From NCBI RefSeq assembly GCF_000511355.1, contig NC_023135.1, forward strand, positions 644,337-708,336: DNA of 64,000 bases. Reading direction: 5' to 3'. The DNA is from Leisingera methylohalidivorans DSM 14336. Lineage in GTDB: Bacteria > Pseudomonadota > Alphaproteobacteria > Rhodobacterales > Rhodobacteraceae. A program made the translations under genes and the position numbers. This document shows positions 51,027-59,917 of this stretch, in pieces. Below the pieces are notes generated by a model. That model was not told where the DNA came from, did not search any database, and saw only the letters and a list, made by a program, of their open reading frames with translations. Position 1 is the first letter of the stretch, and every line of letters starts with the position of its first letter.

Positions 51027-51505
51027 TCAGAAGGCAGGCTGCTGCATGGACATTGACCTCAGCTTGCGCCTTACTGAGCATCAAGCCGGTTTCTTTCAGG
51101 CAGGAGTATTCACATGCGGCTAATCGCAATTCAGGCGCAGGCCGCAGTTGCCGCCGCAGCCGCCGCGGCCAACCCGCTCAGCCGCATCCTGGCCAAATCC
51201 GGGCTGGCGCCGCAGGACGCTAACATCATGCGAAAGGCCGAACAGCCCCTGCTGGCCGGGGTGCAGGGCGGCACCGGCCGGCGGGCCGAACGGACCAACC
51301 CGGACAGCGGCGCAGATGGCGAGGTCCGGATGGCCGGCATGGAGGGCCCTTGCCTGCTCTTGCAGCATCGGGCCTTCCTGAAGGACAGCCAGGACCCCTA
51401 GCAGGCCCGGCGCAAGTTCTGCCCGTCAGGGGCTGACTGGCTGTTGCCCCAGTAACCCGCCATAAAAGCACAACCCGTTTCAATCAGCGCAAGGAAGATG
51501 AAGAT
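51027..51505. other. 479-base gap after the RpiR gene with one doubtful small ORF
   Basis: About 51092-51110 matches the dispersed GCAGGAGTATT element. A 95-codon frame follows (separate entry). The final 100 bases hold no clear terminator; GGAAGATGAAGAT before ridA gives its ribosome-binding site. Confidence 0.4.
51114..51401 (+). CDS. Doubtful small protein, 95 aa
   Basis: Not recognised. It reads MRLIAIQAQAAVAAAAAAAN and then a hydrophilic Gly/Arg/Glu-rich body ending FLKDSQDP. An AGGAG lies 7 bases before the ATG, but that AGGAG is part of the dispersed GGAGTATT element, so it may be fortuitous. An Ala-rich start then polar sequence can arise from GC-rich non-coding DNA. Kept at low confidence. 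Confidence 0.35.
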   Translation: MRLIAIQAQAAVAAAAAAANPLSRILAKSGLAPQDANIMRKAEQPLLAGVQGGTGRRAERTNPDSGADGEVRMAGMEGPCLLLQHRAFLKDSQDP

Positions 51506-51856
51506 ATGCCTGACATCACACGCAAACACACCGGCCAGCGGATGAGCCAGATCGTGACCCACGGGGATACCATCTATCTGGCAGGCCAGGTCGGCACTGC
51601 CGGAGCCAGCGTTGCGCAGCAGACCCAGGATTGCCTGGACAAGATCGACGCGCTGCTGGCCGAGGCCGGAAGCAGCAAGACCCGCATCCTCCAGACAGTG
51701 ATCTGGCTTGCCGACATGAAGGATTTTGCCGAGATGAACGCAGTTTGGGACGCCTGGGTCCCCGAGGGCCACGCCCCGGCACGCGCCTGCGGCGAGGCGA
51801 AGCTGGCCCGCGAGGATCTTCTGGTCGAGCTGATCGTCACCGCTGCCAAGGCCTGA
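51506..51856 (+). CDS. RidA/YjgF-family enamine/imine deaminase-like protein
   Basis: A 116-aa member of the YER057c/UK114 family. It contains VTHGDTIYLAGQVGTAGASV, TRILQTVIWLADMKDFAEMN and the Arg region HAPARACGEAKLAREDLLVE. RidA hydrolyses reactive 2-aminoacrylate-type enamines made by PLP enzymes. It lies next to a class III aminotransferase gene, convergent with it, so a role in damage control is plausible. An intrinsic terminator follows directly. Confidence 0.9.
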   Translation: MPDITRKHTGQRMSQIVTHGDTIYLAGQVGTAGASVAQQTQDCLDKIDALLAEAGSSKTRILQTVIWLADMKDFAEMNAVWDAWVPEGHAPARACGEAKLAREDLLVELIVTAAKA

Positions 51857-51877
51857 TCCTGGCGGAGGGAGCAAACT

Positions 51878-51905
51878 GGCGGGCCACCGGCCCGCCTTCT
51901 CTTTG
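51878..51905 (+). terminator. Intrinsic terminator of the ridA gene
   Basis: A perfect 8-bp stem GGCGGGCC-ACC-GGCCCGCC followed by TTCTCTTTG, 22 bases after the stop. The best intrinsic terminator in the window. Confidence 0.8.
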
Positions 51906-51987
51906 CCGGGTGCCGCCGCAGCACAGGCTCGGGACCTCAGGACAATGCCCGGCACCGGACCCGGTTCACGTGCAACAGCGCCTGCTT

Positions 51988-53262
51988 TCAGTCCAGCGCC
52001 ATTGCCGCTTTGCGGATGGCTGCTTCGGTCTGTTCCAAGTCCTCCCCGGTCAGTGCCAGGCTTGGGTAGGTCTTACCGGGCGACTTGAAGATGCCCTCCG
52101 CGCGCAGCACCGCATTGTACCGTCTGGAGCGTTTTAAGTTGCCGGCCTGGGTATCGCGGTAGTCCCTGACCTTGGAATCGGTGAACACAACTTCGAACAG
52201 CGCAGGCTCGCCCACGATCCGGAACGGCACCCCGGCTTCTTCCAGTGCAGCACTGGTTGCCTGCATCAGCCGCTTGCCGTGGCCGTTCAGCCGGTCATAG
52301 GCGCCCTCGCGGCGCAGCACTTCCAGGGTCTTGAGGCCCGCCGCCGCGGCCACCGGATTGCCCGACAATGTGCCCAGCTGCATCAGCCAGCCCTCGGCGC
52401 CGACCTGCGCCTTGTCGAAATGCCGCATGATATCCGCCCGGCCCGCAATCGCTGCCAGGGGGAAGCCGCCGCCGATCACCTTGCCCAGCGTTGCCAGATC
52501 CGGGGTCACCCCATACAGCTCCTGCCCGCCGCCATAGGTGGAGCGGAAGCCGGTCACCACCTCGTCAAAGATCAGCAGGCTGCCGTGTTTCTGCGTCTCC
52601 TCGCGCAGCAGTTCCAGGAACCCCGGCAGCGGCGGCACAATGCGCTGCAGCGGCTCGGCGATAATCGCGGCGATCTCGTGCCCGTGCGCCGCCATCAGCT
52701 GCTTGATGTACTCAAAATCATTGAACGGTGCGACCAGCACCTCGGCGGCGACCGACGGCGGGATGCCCGCGCTGTCCGGCACCGCCTGCGGGAAGTTCAC
52801 CCGCACCGAAGGCGCCAGGCTCATCTGCGCCTCTGCCGACATGCCGTGATAGCCGCCCTCGAACTTCACGATCTTGGTGCGCCCGGTAGAGGCGCGGGCC
52901 AGCCGGATCGCATACATGTCCGCTTCGCCGCCGGTGGAGACATAGCGCAGCTGTTCGGCGCAGGGCACCGCGCGGCAGATCTCCTCGGCCAGCTCGATGC
53001 CGCGGGCGTTGCTGGCAAAGAAGGTCATGCCCTTGGGCAGCTGCTGCAGCACAGCCTCCATCACCTCCGGATGGCCATGGCCCAGCATCATCGGACCGGA
53101 GCCGATCAGATAGTCGATGTACTCCTTGCCGTCTTCGTCCCGCACCCGCGCGCCGTTGCCCTCGCGGATGACGATACCAGGATCAAAATTGCCAAAACCG
53201 CCCGCGGGCAGCACCGCGCGGGCGCGTTCGGTCCATTCAGCCTGGGTGAGGATCTTTTCCAT
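51988..53262 (-). CDS. Class III aminotransferase, glutamate-1-semialdehyde-mutase-like
   Basis: A 424-aa PLP enzyme. Landmarks: IDYLIGSGPMMLGHGHPEVM, RYVSTGGEADMYAIRLARAS (phosphate site), KFEGGYHGMSAEAQMSLAP, LLIFDEVVTGFRSTYGGGQE (Asp to PLP), and the Lys in ATLGKVIGGGFPLAAIAG. It resembles GSA aminomutase, but a true HemL for haem synthesis would not sit at the end of a catabolic operon, so a transaminase on an omega- or beta-amino acid or aldehyde is more likely. Last gene of the minus arm; 62 bases follow the upstream enolase-family gene. Confidence 0.9.
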   Translation of the reverse strand: MEKILTQAEWTERARAVLPAGGFGNFDPGIVIREGNGARVRDEDGKEYIDYLIGSGPMMLGHGHPEVMEAVLQQLPKGMTFFASNARGIELAEEICRAVPCAEQLRYVSTGGEADMYAIRLARASTGRTKIVKFEGGYHGMSAEAQMSLAPSVRVNFPQAVPDSAGIPPSVAAEVLVAPFNDFEYIKQLMAAHGHEIAAIIAEPLQRIVPPLPGFLELLREETQKHGSLLIFDEVVTGFRSTYGGGQELYGVTPDLATLGKVIGGGFPLAAIAGRADIMRHFDKAQVGAEGWLMQLGTLSGNPVAAAAGLKTLEVLRREGAYDRLNGHGKRLMQATSAALEEAGVPFRIVGEPALFEVVFTDSKVRDYRDTQAGNLKRSRRYNAVLRAEGIFKSPGKTYPSLALTGEDLEQTEAAIRKAAMALD

Positions 53263-53324
53263 TTCACTCTTCCTGTTCGGGCGGGTTGCCCATTGTTAGG
53301 TATTTTTTGACCGATGAGGCAAAA

Positions 53325-54428
53325 TTATTCGATCACAGCTGCGGGGGCACCCAGGCCCTCGCGGTCGGGGCTTACACCCAGCCCGGAGCCTTCCGGCGGC
53401 GCGATGCGGCCATTGCGCCGCGCCGGTCCTGACGGGTCCAGCCGCGGGCTGACGTAAGAGGCCAGATCGCAGACATTCATCAGCCGCAGCGGATCGGTGG
53501 CCGCACCCAGATGCAGCAGGGCGGCGGTGGTGATGTCGGAGCCCCAGGTGTCTTCTATGCACATCCTGGCCCCGAGGTGCAGGCACAGATCGCGGGCCCG
53601 GCGCGACGCCGACAGGCCGCCGAATTTCGACAGCTTGATGGCCACCGCATCCATCACCCCCGCGGCGTGGCCCGCCAGCAGCGAGGCCGTGTCAAAAGCG
53701 TTCTCGTCCAGCTTCATCGGCAGCCCGCAGGCCGCGCGCACCCGGGCGCAATCCTCAATTGTGGCGCAGGGCTGCTCCAGCATGATGTCGAGATCCGCCA
53801 CCGCCCGGCCCACGCGCAATGCATCCAGCGATGTGGCGCCGCAGTTCCAGTCGCCATAGACCATCGGGCCATTGCCCACCGCCTCGCGCACCATCCGCAA
53901 GCGGGCCACATCCGCCTGCCAGTCACGGTCCGCGCCCAGCTTGACTTGAAACTGGGTGATGCCGGTTTCCTGTGCTTCGCGGGCGATCCGCGCCATTTCC
54001 CAGGGCGCGATGCATGTGATCGAGTGATACAGCGGCATATCCACCTGCCGCTGCCCGCCCAAGAGCGCATGCAGCGGCAACCCGGCGGCCTGTGCGGTCA
54101 AATCCCATAGGGCGATGTCGATGGCGGATTTGGCGTATGCGTGCCCCTGCAGCCAATGGTCCAGCTTGGCCATCACTGCCTCCGGGCCGACGGGATCGGC
54201 GCCCAGCAGCACCGGCGCCATCACCTCGACTGCGGGGACCACGCCGCGGGCATAGGCAGGCAGGTAGTGCGGGATCGGGCAGACCTCGCCCCAGCCGGTA
54301 AGGCCGGTGTCGGTGTCCAGCGCCAGCACCACGCTTTCGACCGTATCGCAGGTCTTGCCCTCGGCCATGTAATAGGCGGTGTGGCTGGTCAGCGGCACAT
54401 GCCACAGGGAAATCCGGGTGATGTTCAT
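53325..54428 (-). CDS. Mandelate racemase/muconate lactonizing enzyme family protein (copy 2)
   Basis: A 367-aa enolase-superfamily enzyme. Active-site positions: Lys163 in QFQVKLGADRDW (first Lys of the usual KxK replaced by Gln161), metal ligands Asp193 (YGDWN), Glu218 (IMLEQP) and Asp241 (KLDEN), and the opposing Lys265 in AVAIKLSKFGG. Two opposed lysines are the layout of racemases/epimerases and of amino-acid dehydratases in the MLE subgroup. It lies 21 bases after copy 1. Likely a betaine epimerase or hydroxy-acid dehydratase; substrate unproven. Confidence 0.88.
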   Translation of the reverse strand: MNITRISLWHVPLTSHTAYYMAEGKTCDTVESVVLALDTDTGLTGWGEVCPIPHYLPAYARGVVPAVEVMAPVLLGADPVGPEAVMAKLDHWLQGHAYAKSAIDIALWDLTAQAAGLPLHALLGGQRQVDMPLYHSITCIAPWEMARIAREAQETGITQFQVKLGADRDWQADVARLRMVREAVGNGPMVYGDWNCGATSLDALRVGRAVADLDIMLEQPCATIEDCARVRAACGLPMKLDENAFDTASLLAGHAAGVMDAVAIKLSKFGGLSASRRARDLCLHLGARMCIEDTWGSDITTAALLHLGAATDPLRLMNVCDLASYVSPRLDPSGPARRNGRIAPPEGSGLGVSPDREGLGAPAAVIE

Positions 54429-54449
54429 GCGCGTCTCCTGCTGCCAGCG

Positions 54450-55559
54450 CTATCGTTGATAAACCGCCACCGGGTCCCCCAGCGCGCCCTCTTCCGGGGC
54501 CACCCCCAGGCCCGGCAAGGAGGGAGGAACGGCGGCGCCGCCGGCGTTGCGCGCGCCCTGGCCGGGCACCGGGTCCACGTCCAGATGATAATGGCACAGC
54601 CAGCTCGCCAGCCGGTTTGCCGCGGGCGTCGAGGCCGCCAGATGGATTGCTGCCGTATCGGCCAGCGCCGAACCGCCAACATCTTCGATATGCATCTGCC
54701 AGCCGACCGAGACTCCGAAGTCGCGGATCTGCCGCGCCTTGGTCAGGCCGCCAACACGGTTTGGTTTCACTTTCACCCCCTCGCAGGCGCCGCGCTGCCA
54801 GGCGTTCAGGTGGTCGCCGAACGTGTGCAGGCATTCATCCAGCATGATCGGGTTGCAGACGCGGGACGCCACATGGGCGCATTGGTCCAGCGTCTCGCAG
54901 GGCTGCTCCACCCAGTCGCGCGCCTTGACCGAATTCAGAACCTCAACCGCCACGCCCGGCTGCCAGGCGCGGTTCACATCGAAGGTTACCTTGTGCCCCT
55001 TGGGCAGGCCTTCGGAAATTGCCTCGATCCGGTCAATGTCGAGGCCGGTGTCGGTGCCGCCCACCTTGGCCGAATGCACGGTGTAGCCCTTTTGCGCAGC
55101 GCGGGCGATCAGCGCCAGCATCTGCTCCGGGCTGCCTGTGGAGATTGATGAGTTGACCAGCACCGGCGCCGTCTCGGCCCCGCCCATGAGCTGCCACAAC
55201 GGCATGCCCGTGGCCTTGCCGAGAATATCCCAGCAGGCGATGTCGATCGCAGACTTCACATATGGATGCCCCGGCAGCTGCACATCCATCACCCGGTTCA
55301 CATGGTCCGGGCTGCGCGGGTCGAGGCCAAGGAGGGCAGGCGCCAGCGTTTCGATCCCGGCCCGGATTCCCGGCCCGTGCGCAGGCAGATAGGTATGCCC
55401 CCAGGGGCAGCCCTCGCCCCAGCCCGAGACCCCCTCGTCGGTATCTATGCGCACAAAGGTGCTGTCGAGTTTCTCGAACTTCAGCCGCCCGCCTGAAAGA
55501 AAGTAGGGTTCCGTGAGCGGCATATCGAGCTGGCAGACAGTGATGCGGGTGATCTTCAT
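54450..55559 (-). CDS. Mandelate racemase/muconate lactonizing enzyme family protein (copy 1), HpbD-like
   Basis: A 369-aa enolase-superfamily enzyme. Lys165 (VHSAKVGGTD; first position of KxK is Ser), Asp194 (FDVNRAWQ), Glu219 (WVEQP), Asp241 (MLDECL), Lys265 (VKVKPNRVGGL). The WNR/KPNRVGG style recalls 4-hydroxyproline betaine 2-epimerase (HpbD) and cis-3-hydroxyproline dehydratase-type enzymes. It lies 17 bases after the DddQ gene and 21 before copy 2. With the Rieske oxygenase and demethylating dehydrogenase nearby, a cyclic betaine is a reasonable substrate. Confidence 0.88.
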   Translation of the reverse strand: MKITRITVCQLDMPLTEPYFLSGGRLKFEKLDSTFVRIDTDEGVSGWGEGCPWGHTYLPAHGPGIRAGIETLAPALLGLDPRSPDHVNRVMDVQLPGHPYVKSAIDIACWDILGKATGMPLWQLMGGAETAPVLVNSSISTGSPEQMLALIARAAQKGYTVHSAKVGGTDTGLDIDRIEAISEGLPKGHKVTFDVNRAWQPGVAVEVLNSVKARDWVEQPCETLDQCAHVASRVCNPIMLDECLHTFGDHLNAWQRGACEGVKVKPNRVGGLTKARQIRDFGVSVGWQMHIEDVGGSALADTAAIHLAASTPAANRLASWLCHYHLDVDPVPGQGARNAGGAAVPPSLPGLGVAPEEGALGDPVAVYQR

Positions 55560-55576
55560 GGCGGCGCTCCTGTTGT

Positions 55577-56185
55577 TCAGCCGGGGGACATTGCCGGATC
55601 ATCCGCCAGCCCATCGCCGCGCCAGAAGACGAAGCAGAGGATCGGATGTTCGTTGGTGATCATCGCATGCGGCTGGTCGGCCCCGTGCATCTTGGTATCG
55701 CCCGGCACCAGGCGGCGCACCTCTTCGCCCCTGGCCATGAAATCGGCGCTGCCGGAGAGGATGGTATATAGTTCCTCCGGCCCGTGCTGATGCCAGGGAT
55801 AGTCCAGCCCCGGCCCCCAGTAGCCGATGGTCATCCGCGATTGGGCTGAGTGGAAATGGCCGGTGGGGCCAACCAGCTCAAACCAGCCGAAACGCTGCAG
55901 GAAATCCCTGCCGACCTCCTCCTCGGTATAGGTGAGGCGCCATTCCGCATGCGGCGCCAGCGCCATGACCGCCTGCTGAAGGGCGCGCACTTGGGCCTCT
56001 GCCGGGATGCTTTCGGCGGCAAAACCGGGATCCGATTGCACCAGCGGTGCCGCGGGAATTTGATGAGCTTCGCGATCCGCCCAGGTGATGTCGTCGGGCC
56101 AAGGCTGGAACGCCGCCACTGCGGGCAGGGCCGCGTGAAATGCCTTTGCGGCCTCCAGTGCTTGTTCGAACAGCGCCCGGCTCAT
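55577..56185 (-). CDS. dddQ: Dimethylsulfoniopropionate lyase, DddQ-type cupin
   Basis: A 202-aa protein with a helical N-terminal half and a C-terminal cupin. The metal/substrate motif is YPWHQHGPEELY: Tyr129, His132, His134, Glu138 and Tyr140 match the spacing I recall for DddQ (Tyr120, His123, His125, Glu129, Tyr131); the distal ligand is His173 in MHGADQPHAM. DddQ cleaves DMSP to dimethyl sulfide and acrylate in the cytoplasm. Its start overlaps the MDR-dehydrogenase stop by four bases, and an enolase-family gene follows by 17 bases. Related cupins act poorly on DMSP, so another physiological substrate is possible. Confidence 0.87.
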   Translation of the reverse strand: MSRALFEQALEAAKAFHAALPAVAAFQPWPDDITWADREAHQIPAAPLVQSDPGFAAESIPAEAQVRALQQAVMALAPHAEWRLTYTEEEVGRDFLQRFGWFELVGPTGHFHSAQSRMTIGYWGPGLDYPWHQHGPEELYTILSGSADFMARGEEVRRLVPGDTKMHGADQPHAMITNEHPILCFVFWRGDGLADDPAMSPG

Positions 56186-57264
56186 GGGATCACCACAATT
56201 TTGCCGGTGTGCTTCTTGGCGATGAAGGCGGCCTGGGCCTCTTTCAGGTCCGACAGCGGATAGGCTGCCGCCAGCGACGGTCTGATCTCACCATTTTCGA
56301 TATAGGAGACCACATCGGTGAAGATATGATGCGGGGTTACGGTGGAGCCGGTGAAGGTCAGATCGCGCAGGTAGAAGGTGCGGAGATCCAGCTCCACCAC
56401 CGGACCGGCAATCGCGCCCGAGCAGGTATAGCGCCCGCCGCGCTCCAGCACCTCGATCAGCTTGGGCCACTGGGCCCCGCCGACCACATCGGCAACCACG
56501 GTGACTTTCTCCTCGCCAAGGGCTGCGCGCAGATTTTCCGGCGCGCGCGGCAGGATCAGGTCGGGGCCGAGCGCCGCCACCTCGGCGTGTTTGGCCTCGG
56601 AGGCCATCGCGATCACCCGGGCGCCGCGGCGTTTGGCCAGCTGGACCAGCGCGCCGCCAACCCCGCCCGAGGCGCCGGGGATCAGCACCGTGTCGCCGGC
56701 ACCAGCATTGGCGCGGCTCAGCATGCCTTCAGCGGTGACATAGGAACAGGAAAAGGTTGCCAGCTCCGCATCACTGAAGCTGCTGTCGACCACTGCAACG
56801 CCGCGCACATCCGCCTTGGTGTATTCGGCAAAGCCGCCGTCGCATTCGGAGCCGAAATAGCCCGCCTTGTCCTTGTTCTCAGGGTCGTCCCAGTCCCGCA
56901 CCCAGCCGCCGGCCATCACCCGCTTGCCGATGAGGGCGGGATCGGCGCCTTCGCCGGCCGCCACCACTGCGCCAACTGCATCGGCGCCCTGGATGCGCGG
57001 GAAGGTAAGGGGGCGTCCGCCCCAGGTCGGGTCTTCGGCGCCGGCCTCGTCAAAGGCACCGCCGGTGGTGGCTTGGTTGACCGATTTGGAATACCAGCCG
57101 GAACGGGTGTTCACATCGGTGTTGTTCAGCCCGCAGGCGCCGACCTTGATCAGCACCTCCATCGGGCCGGGCTGCGGCACCGGCCAGTCCTGGTGCCATT
57201 CGTATTTGTCCAGACCGCCGTGGCCGGTCAGGACCATCGCTTTCATGGTGTCGGGCAGGGTCAT
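56182..57264 (-). CDS. Zinc-type alcohol dehydrogenase/quinone oxidoreductase family (MDR)
   Basis: A 360-aa medium-chain dehydrogenase/reductase. N-terminal catalytic domain with VGACGLNNTDVNTRSGWYS (Cys and Asn-Asn-Thr-Asp in place of the usual zinc-site pattern) and FPRIQGADAVGAVVAAGEG. Rossmann motif AGDTVLIPGASGGVGGALVQ. The VLIPGASGGVGG style is that of quinone-oxidoreductase/acrylyl-CoA-reductase-like members. Next to dddQ one may think of AcuI (acrylyl-CoA reductase), but length and the LNNTD block are not a clear match, so I give only the family. Part of the operon, four-base overlap with dddQ. Confidence 0.88.
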   Translation of the reverse strand: MTLPDTMKAMVLTGHGGLDKYEWHQDWPVPQPGPMEVLIKVGACGLNNTDVNTRSGWYSKSVNQATTGGAFDEAGAEDPTWGGRPLTFPRIQGADAVGAVVAAGEGADPALIGKRVMAGGWVRDWDDPENKDKAGYFGSECDGGFAEYTKADVRGVAVVDSSFSDAELATFSCSYVTAEGMLSRANAGAGDTVLIPGASGGVGGALVQLAKRRGARVIAMASEAKHAEVAALGPDLILPRAPENLRAALGEEKVTVVADVVGGAQWPKLIEVLERGGRYTCSGAIAGPVVELDLRTFYLRDLTFTGSTVTPHHIFTDVVSYIENGEIRPSLAAAYPLSDLKEAQAAFIAKKHTGKIVVIP

Positions 57265-57299
57265 TTCCTGTGTTTTCCTATTGGCTATGGGGAAGGGCG

Positions 57300-57360
57300 C
57301 GCTGCCCCCCGCCTTCGGCTCCCCCCCCGGAGTATTTTTGAAATGATGAAAGGGGGGGGC
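57300..57360 (+). repeat. GGAGTATTTTT element, opposite to the flanking genes
   Basis: GCTCCCCCCCCGGAGTATTT then TTGAAATGATGAAAG on the plus strand (about 57318-57351). Both neighbours run on the minus strand, so here the element is antisense to transcription, which argues against a simple terminator. Runs of C and G flank it. Confidence 0.6.
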
Positions 57361-57369
57361 GGGATTTCC

Positions 57370-59829
57370 TTATTCCGCAGGGGTGCGCGCCGCGTCGGTG
57401 CGGGGCAGCAGGCTTTCGGGGTCATAGGCAGGCGCGCCAAGAATCCGGCCTTGCCGGGGCTTGCCTGCGATCACCACTTCGATCCCGGTGCCCGGCACAT
57501 TGGCGTGCGGTTTCACATAGGCAAAGGCCAGGATCTTGCCGGCGGTGTGTCCATAGGCGACCGAGGCGGTGGAACCCACGACCTGGCCGTCCAGCAGGAC
57601 CGCTTCGCCGCCATGGCCATCCGTGACGCCGTCCGGTTCGATCTCCAAGTAGGCGCAAACCCAGGGCAGGGCGTCTGAATTCAGCGTCTTGTCCTTGCCC
57701 AGATACACTTTGTCCGTGCGGGAAAAACGCAGCATATCCGCCTCCGCCAGGGTCACCTCGTTGGTGAGCTCGACAGCACCCTTGAAGCCTTTCTCCATCC
57801 GCATGGCGTTCATCGCGAAGGAGCCGTAGTCGGCAATCCTATGCGCTTCGCCGGCGGCCCACAGCGCGTCATAGACAGCCAGGGCGCTGGCACGCGGGAT
57901 GTGCAGCTCCCAGCCCAGCTCGCCCGCGTAAGACATGCGGAAGGCCCAAAGGCTGTGGCCCGCCACGTCGATCTGCTGCGCCGTCAGCCATTTGAAACCG
58001 GTATTGCTCAGGTCCGCGTTGGTGCAGACACCGAGCACCTCGCGGGCTTTCGGGCCGTTGAGCGCAAGGGCGGCCCAGTCGGTGGAGAGGGTTGTGATCT
58101 CCACCACTTCATCCGCGCGGTTCTGGTTCAGGTGGTCCAGCAGCCGCTGTTCAAAGAAGGCGGCACAGACCAGATAGTAGCTGTCTTCCGCCAGCTTCAC
58201 CACGGTGGTTTCCAGCTCGATCCGGCCGCGGCGGTTCAGCATGTGGGTGAGGGTAATGCCGCCCGCCTTCCGCGGCAGGCGGTTGGCGGATAGCCGGTCG
58301 AGGAGCGCAGCGGCGCCGGGGCCGGAGACCTGAACCTTGGTGAAAGCCGAGATGTCCATGATGCCCACGCCCTCGCGCACGGCTTTCACCTCCAGACCGA
58401 CCATGCCGTGCACCGCATTGCGCTTGAACGAATAGTGGTCGCACTGAGCCACACCGTTCCTGGCAAACCAGCGCGGACGCTCGTGGCCATAGACCTCTTC
58501 ATAGACCGCGCCCTTTTCCTTCAGCCGGTCATAAAGCGGCGAGGGCTTGACCGGGCGGCCCGCCAGGCGGTTGAAATGCGGAAAAGGGATTTCGTGGCGC
58601 AGCTTGTAGTCCTCATGCGCCTTGGTCACCTGCCAGTCCTTGGTGGCATAGGCGCCGAAGCGGCGCGGGTCATACTCGCGCATCGAGATATCGGCGGCGC
58701 CATGCACCATCCAGCGCGCCAGCTCCCGGGTAAGGCCGGGCCCCCAGCCGATGCCGATCTGGGTGCCGCAGCAGCACCAGTAATTCCTGACGCCCGGCGC
58801 CGGGCCGATCAGCGGGTTGCCGTCCGGCGGATGCGAGATCGCGCCATGCACTTCGCGCTGGATGCCCAAGTTCGCAAAGACCGGCATCCGGTTCAGGCTT
58901 TCCTCCAGCCACGGCATCACCCGGTCGTAATCGGCATCGAACAGCCAGTTCTCGTAGTCCCAGGGGCAGTGGTCATGCCAGACCGAGTTGCTGCCTTCCT
59001 TCTCGTAGATCCCGATCAACCCGCGCTTCTGCTCCATGCGGATGTAGCCGGAGACCTTTTTGTCATCGCGGATCACCGGCAGTTCTTTATCCAGGTTTGC
59101 AAACTCCGGCACCGGCTCGGTCACGAAGTAATGGTGGGTCATCGAGGTCATCGGCAGCTGCAGCCCGGACCATTCGCCCATCTGGCGGGCATAGGTGCCG
59201 CCGGCGTTGACCACATGCTCGCAGGTTATAGTGCCCTTTTCAGTTTCGACGATCCATTCGCTGTTCGGGGCTTGCGTGATGTTGGTCGCGCGGCAGTGGC
59301 GGATGATCCGCGCGCCCAGCTGGCGCGCGCCCGCTGCCATCGCCATGGTCACACCTGAAGGGTCCGCATGACCGTCGTCAGGGGTGTACAGCGCGCCCTG
59401 CACCCCTTCGAGGTTATAGAAGGGGTGCAGCTCCGCAACCTTCTCACGGCCAACCAGTTCGATGTTGAAGCCCAGGCTGCGGCCGACGGACAGGGTGTGG
59501 CGCAGCCAGTCCAGCTCATCCTCGGTATAGGCCAGCCGGAACGAGCCGCAGCCGTGCCAGGTCACCGCATGGCCGGTCTCTTCCTCCAGCTTCCCGGAAT
59601 AGAGGCCGATGTTGTAATCGACGCATTTGCCAAGGCCGGACGAGCTGGTGGAATGGGTGATCTGCCCCGCCGCGTGCCAGGTTGAGCCCGAGGTGAGTTC
59701 GGATTTCTCCAGCAGCACCACCTCAGACCCCCAGCCCTCATGCGCCAGGTGATAGGCGAGGCCCACCCCCATCACGCCGCCGCCCACGATGACCACACGG
59801 GCCTGCGCGGGGAATTCCTTGTCTGCCAT
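57370..59829 (-). CDS. FAD-dependent oxidoreductase with GcvT domain (dimethylglycine/sarcosine dehydrogenase-like)
   Basis: An 819-aa two-domain enzyme. N-terminal DAO domain: VVIVGGGVMGVGLAYHLAHE (FAD), then SGSTWHAAGQ with His52 at the position of the covalent-flavin His of DMGDH. The C-terminal folate-binding GcvT-like domain includes HGMVGLEVKAVREGVGIMDI and MSYAGELGWELHIPRASALA. Such enzymes remove N-methyl groups oxidatively and pass formaldehyde units to tetrahydrofolate. First gene of the minus arm, divergent from an RpiR gene. Substrate likely an N-methylated amino acid made by the Rieske enzyme of the other arm. Confidence 0.92.
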   Translation of the reverse strand: MADKEFPAQARVVIVGGGVMGVGLAYHLAHEGWGSEVVLLEKSELTSGSTWHAAGQITHSTSSSGLGKCVDYNIGLYSGKLEEETGHAVTWHGCGSFRLAYTEDELDWLRHTLSVGRSLGFNIELVGREKVAELHPFYNLEGVQGALYTPDDGHADPSGVTMAMAAGARQLGARIIRHCRATNITQAPNSEWIVETEKGTITCEHVVNAGGTYARQMGEWSGLQLPMTSMTHHYFVTEPVPEFANLDKELPVIRDDKKVSGYIRMEQKRGLIGIYEKEGSNSVWHDHCPWDYENWLFDADYDRVMPWLEESLNRMPVFANLGIQREVHGAISHPPDGNPLIGPAPGVRNYWCCCGTQIGIGWGPGLTRELARWMVHGAADISMREYDPRRFGAYATKDWQVTKAHEDYKLRHEIPFPHFNRLAGRPVKPSPLYDRLKEKGAVYEEVYGHERPRWFARNGVAQCDHYSFKRNAVHGMVGLEVKAVREGVGIMDISAFTKVQVSGPGAAALLDRLSANRLPRKAGGITLTHMLNRRGRIELETTVVKLAEDSYYLVCAAFFEQRLLDHLNQNRADEVVEITTLSTDWAALALNGPKAREVLGVCTNADLSNTGFKWLTAQQIDVAGHSLWAFRMSYAGELGWELHIPRASALAVYDALWAAGEAHRIADYGSFAMNAMRMEKGFKGAVELTNEVTLAEADMLRFSRTDKVYLGKDKTLNSDALPWVCAYLEIEPDGVTDGHGGEAVLLDGQVVGSTASVAYGHTAGKILAFAYVKPHANVPGTGIEVVIAGKPRQGRILGAPAYDPESLLPRTDAARTPAE

Positions 59830-59879
59830 TTCACCGTTCCTGATTGCAGAGTCGCTTTTCTGCTCGACAGGCTAGTTCC

Positions 59880-59917
59880 ACATTTGTACCATCGTCAATC
59901 ATGAATGACACAAATGT
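59880..59917. promoter_or_regulatory. Candidate RpiR operator: perfect 8-bp inverted repeat
   Basis: ACATTTGT (59880-59887) and ACAAATGT (59910-59917) are exact reverse complements, centres 30 bases apart. The right arm lies in codons 4-6 of the RpiR gene, the left in the 71-base divergent gap. Its position suits autoregulation and control of both arms. Confidence 0.55.

Noticed and set aside
51988..53262. hemL (haem biosynthesis) assignment
   Set aside because: Sequence is GSA-aminomutase-like, but it is the last gene of a catabolic operon; kept as a generic class III aminotransferase.
56182..57264. acuI (acrylyl-CoA reductase) assignment
   Set aside because: Adjacent to dddQ and of MDR family, but the zinc-region LNNTD block and length do not match AcuI as I know it.
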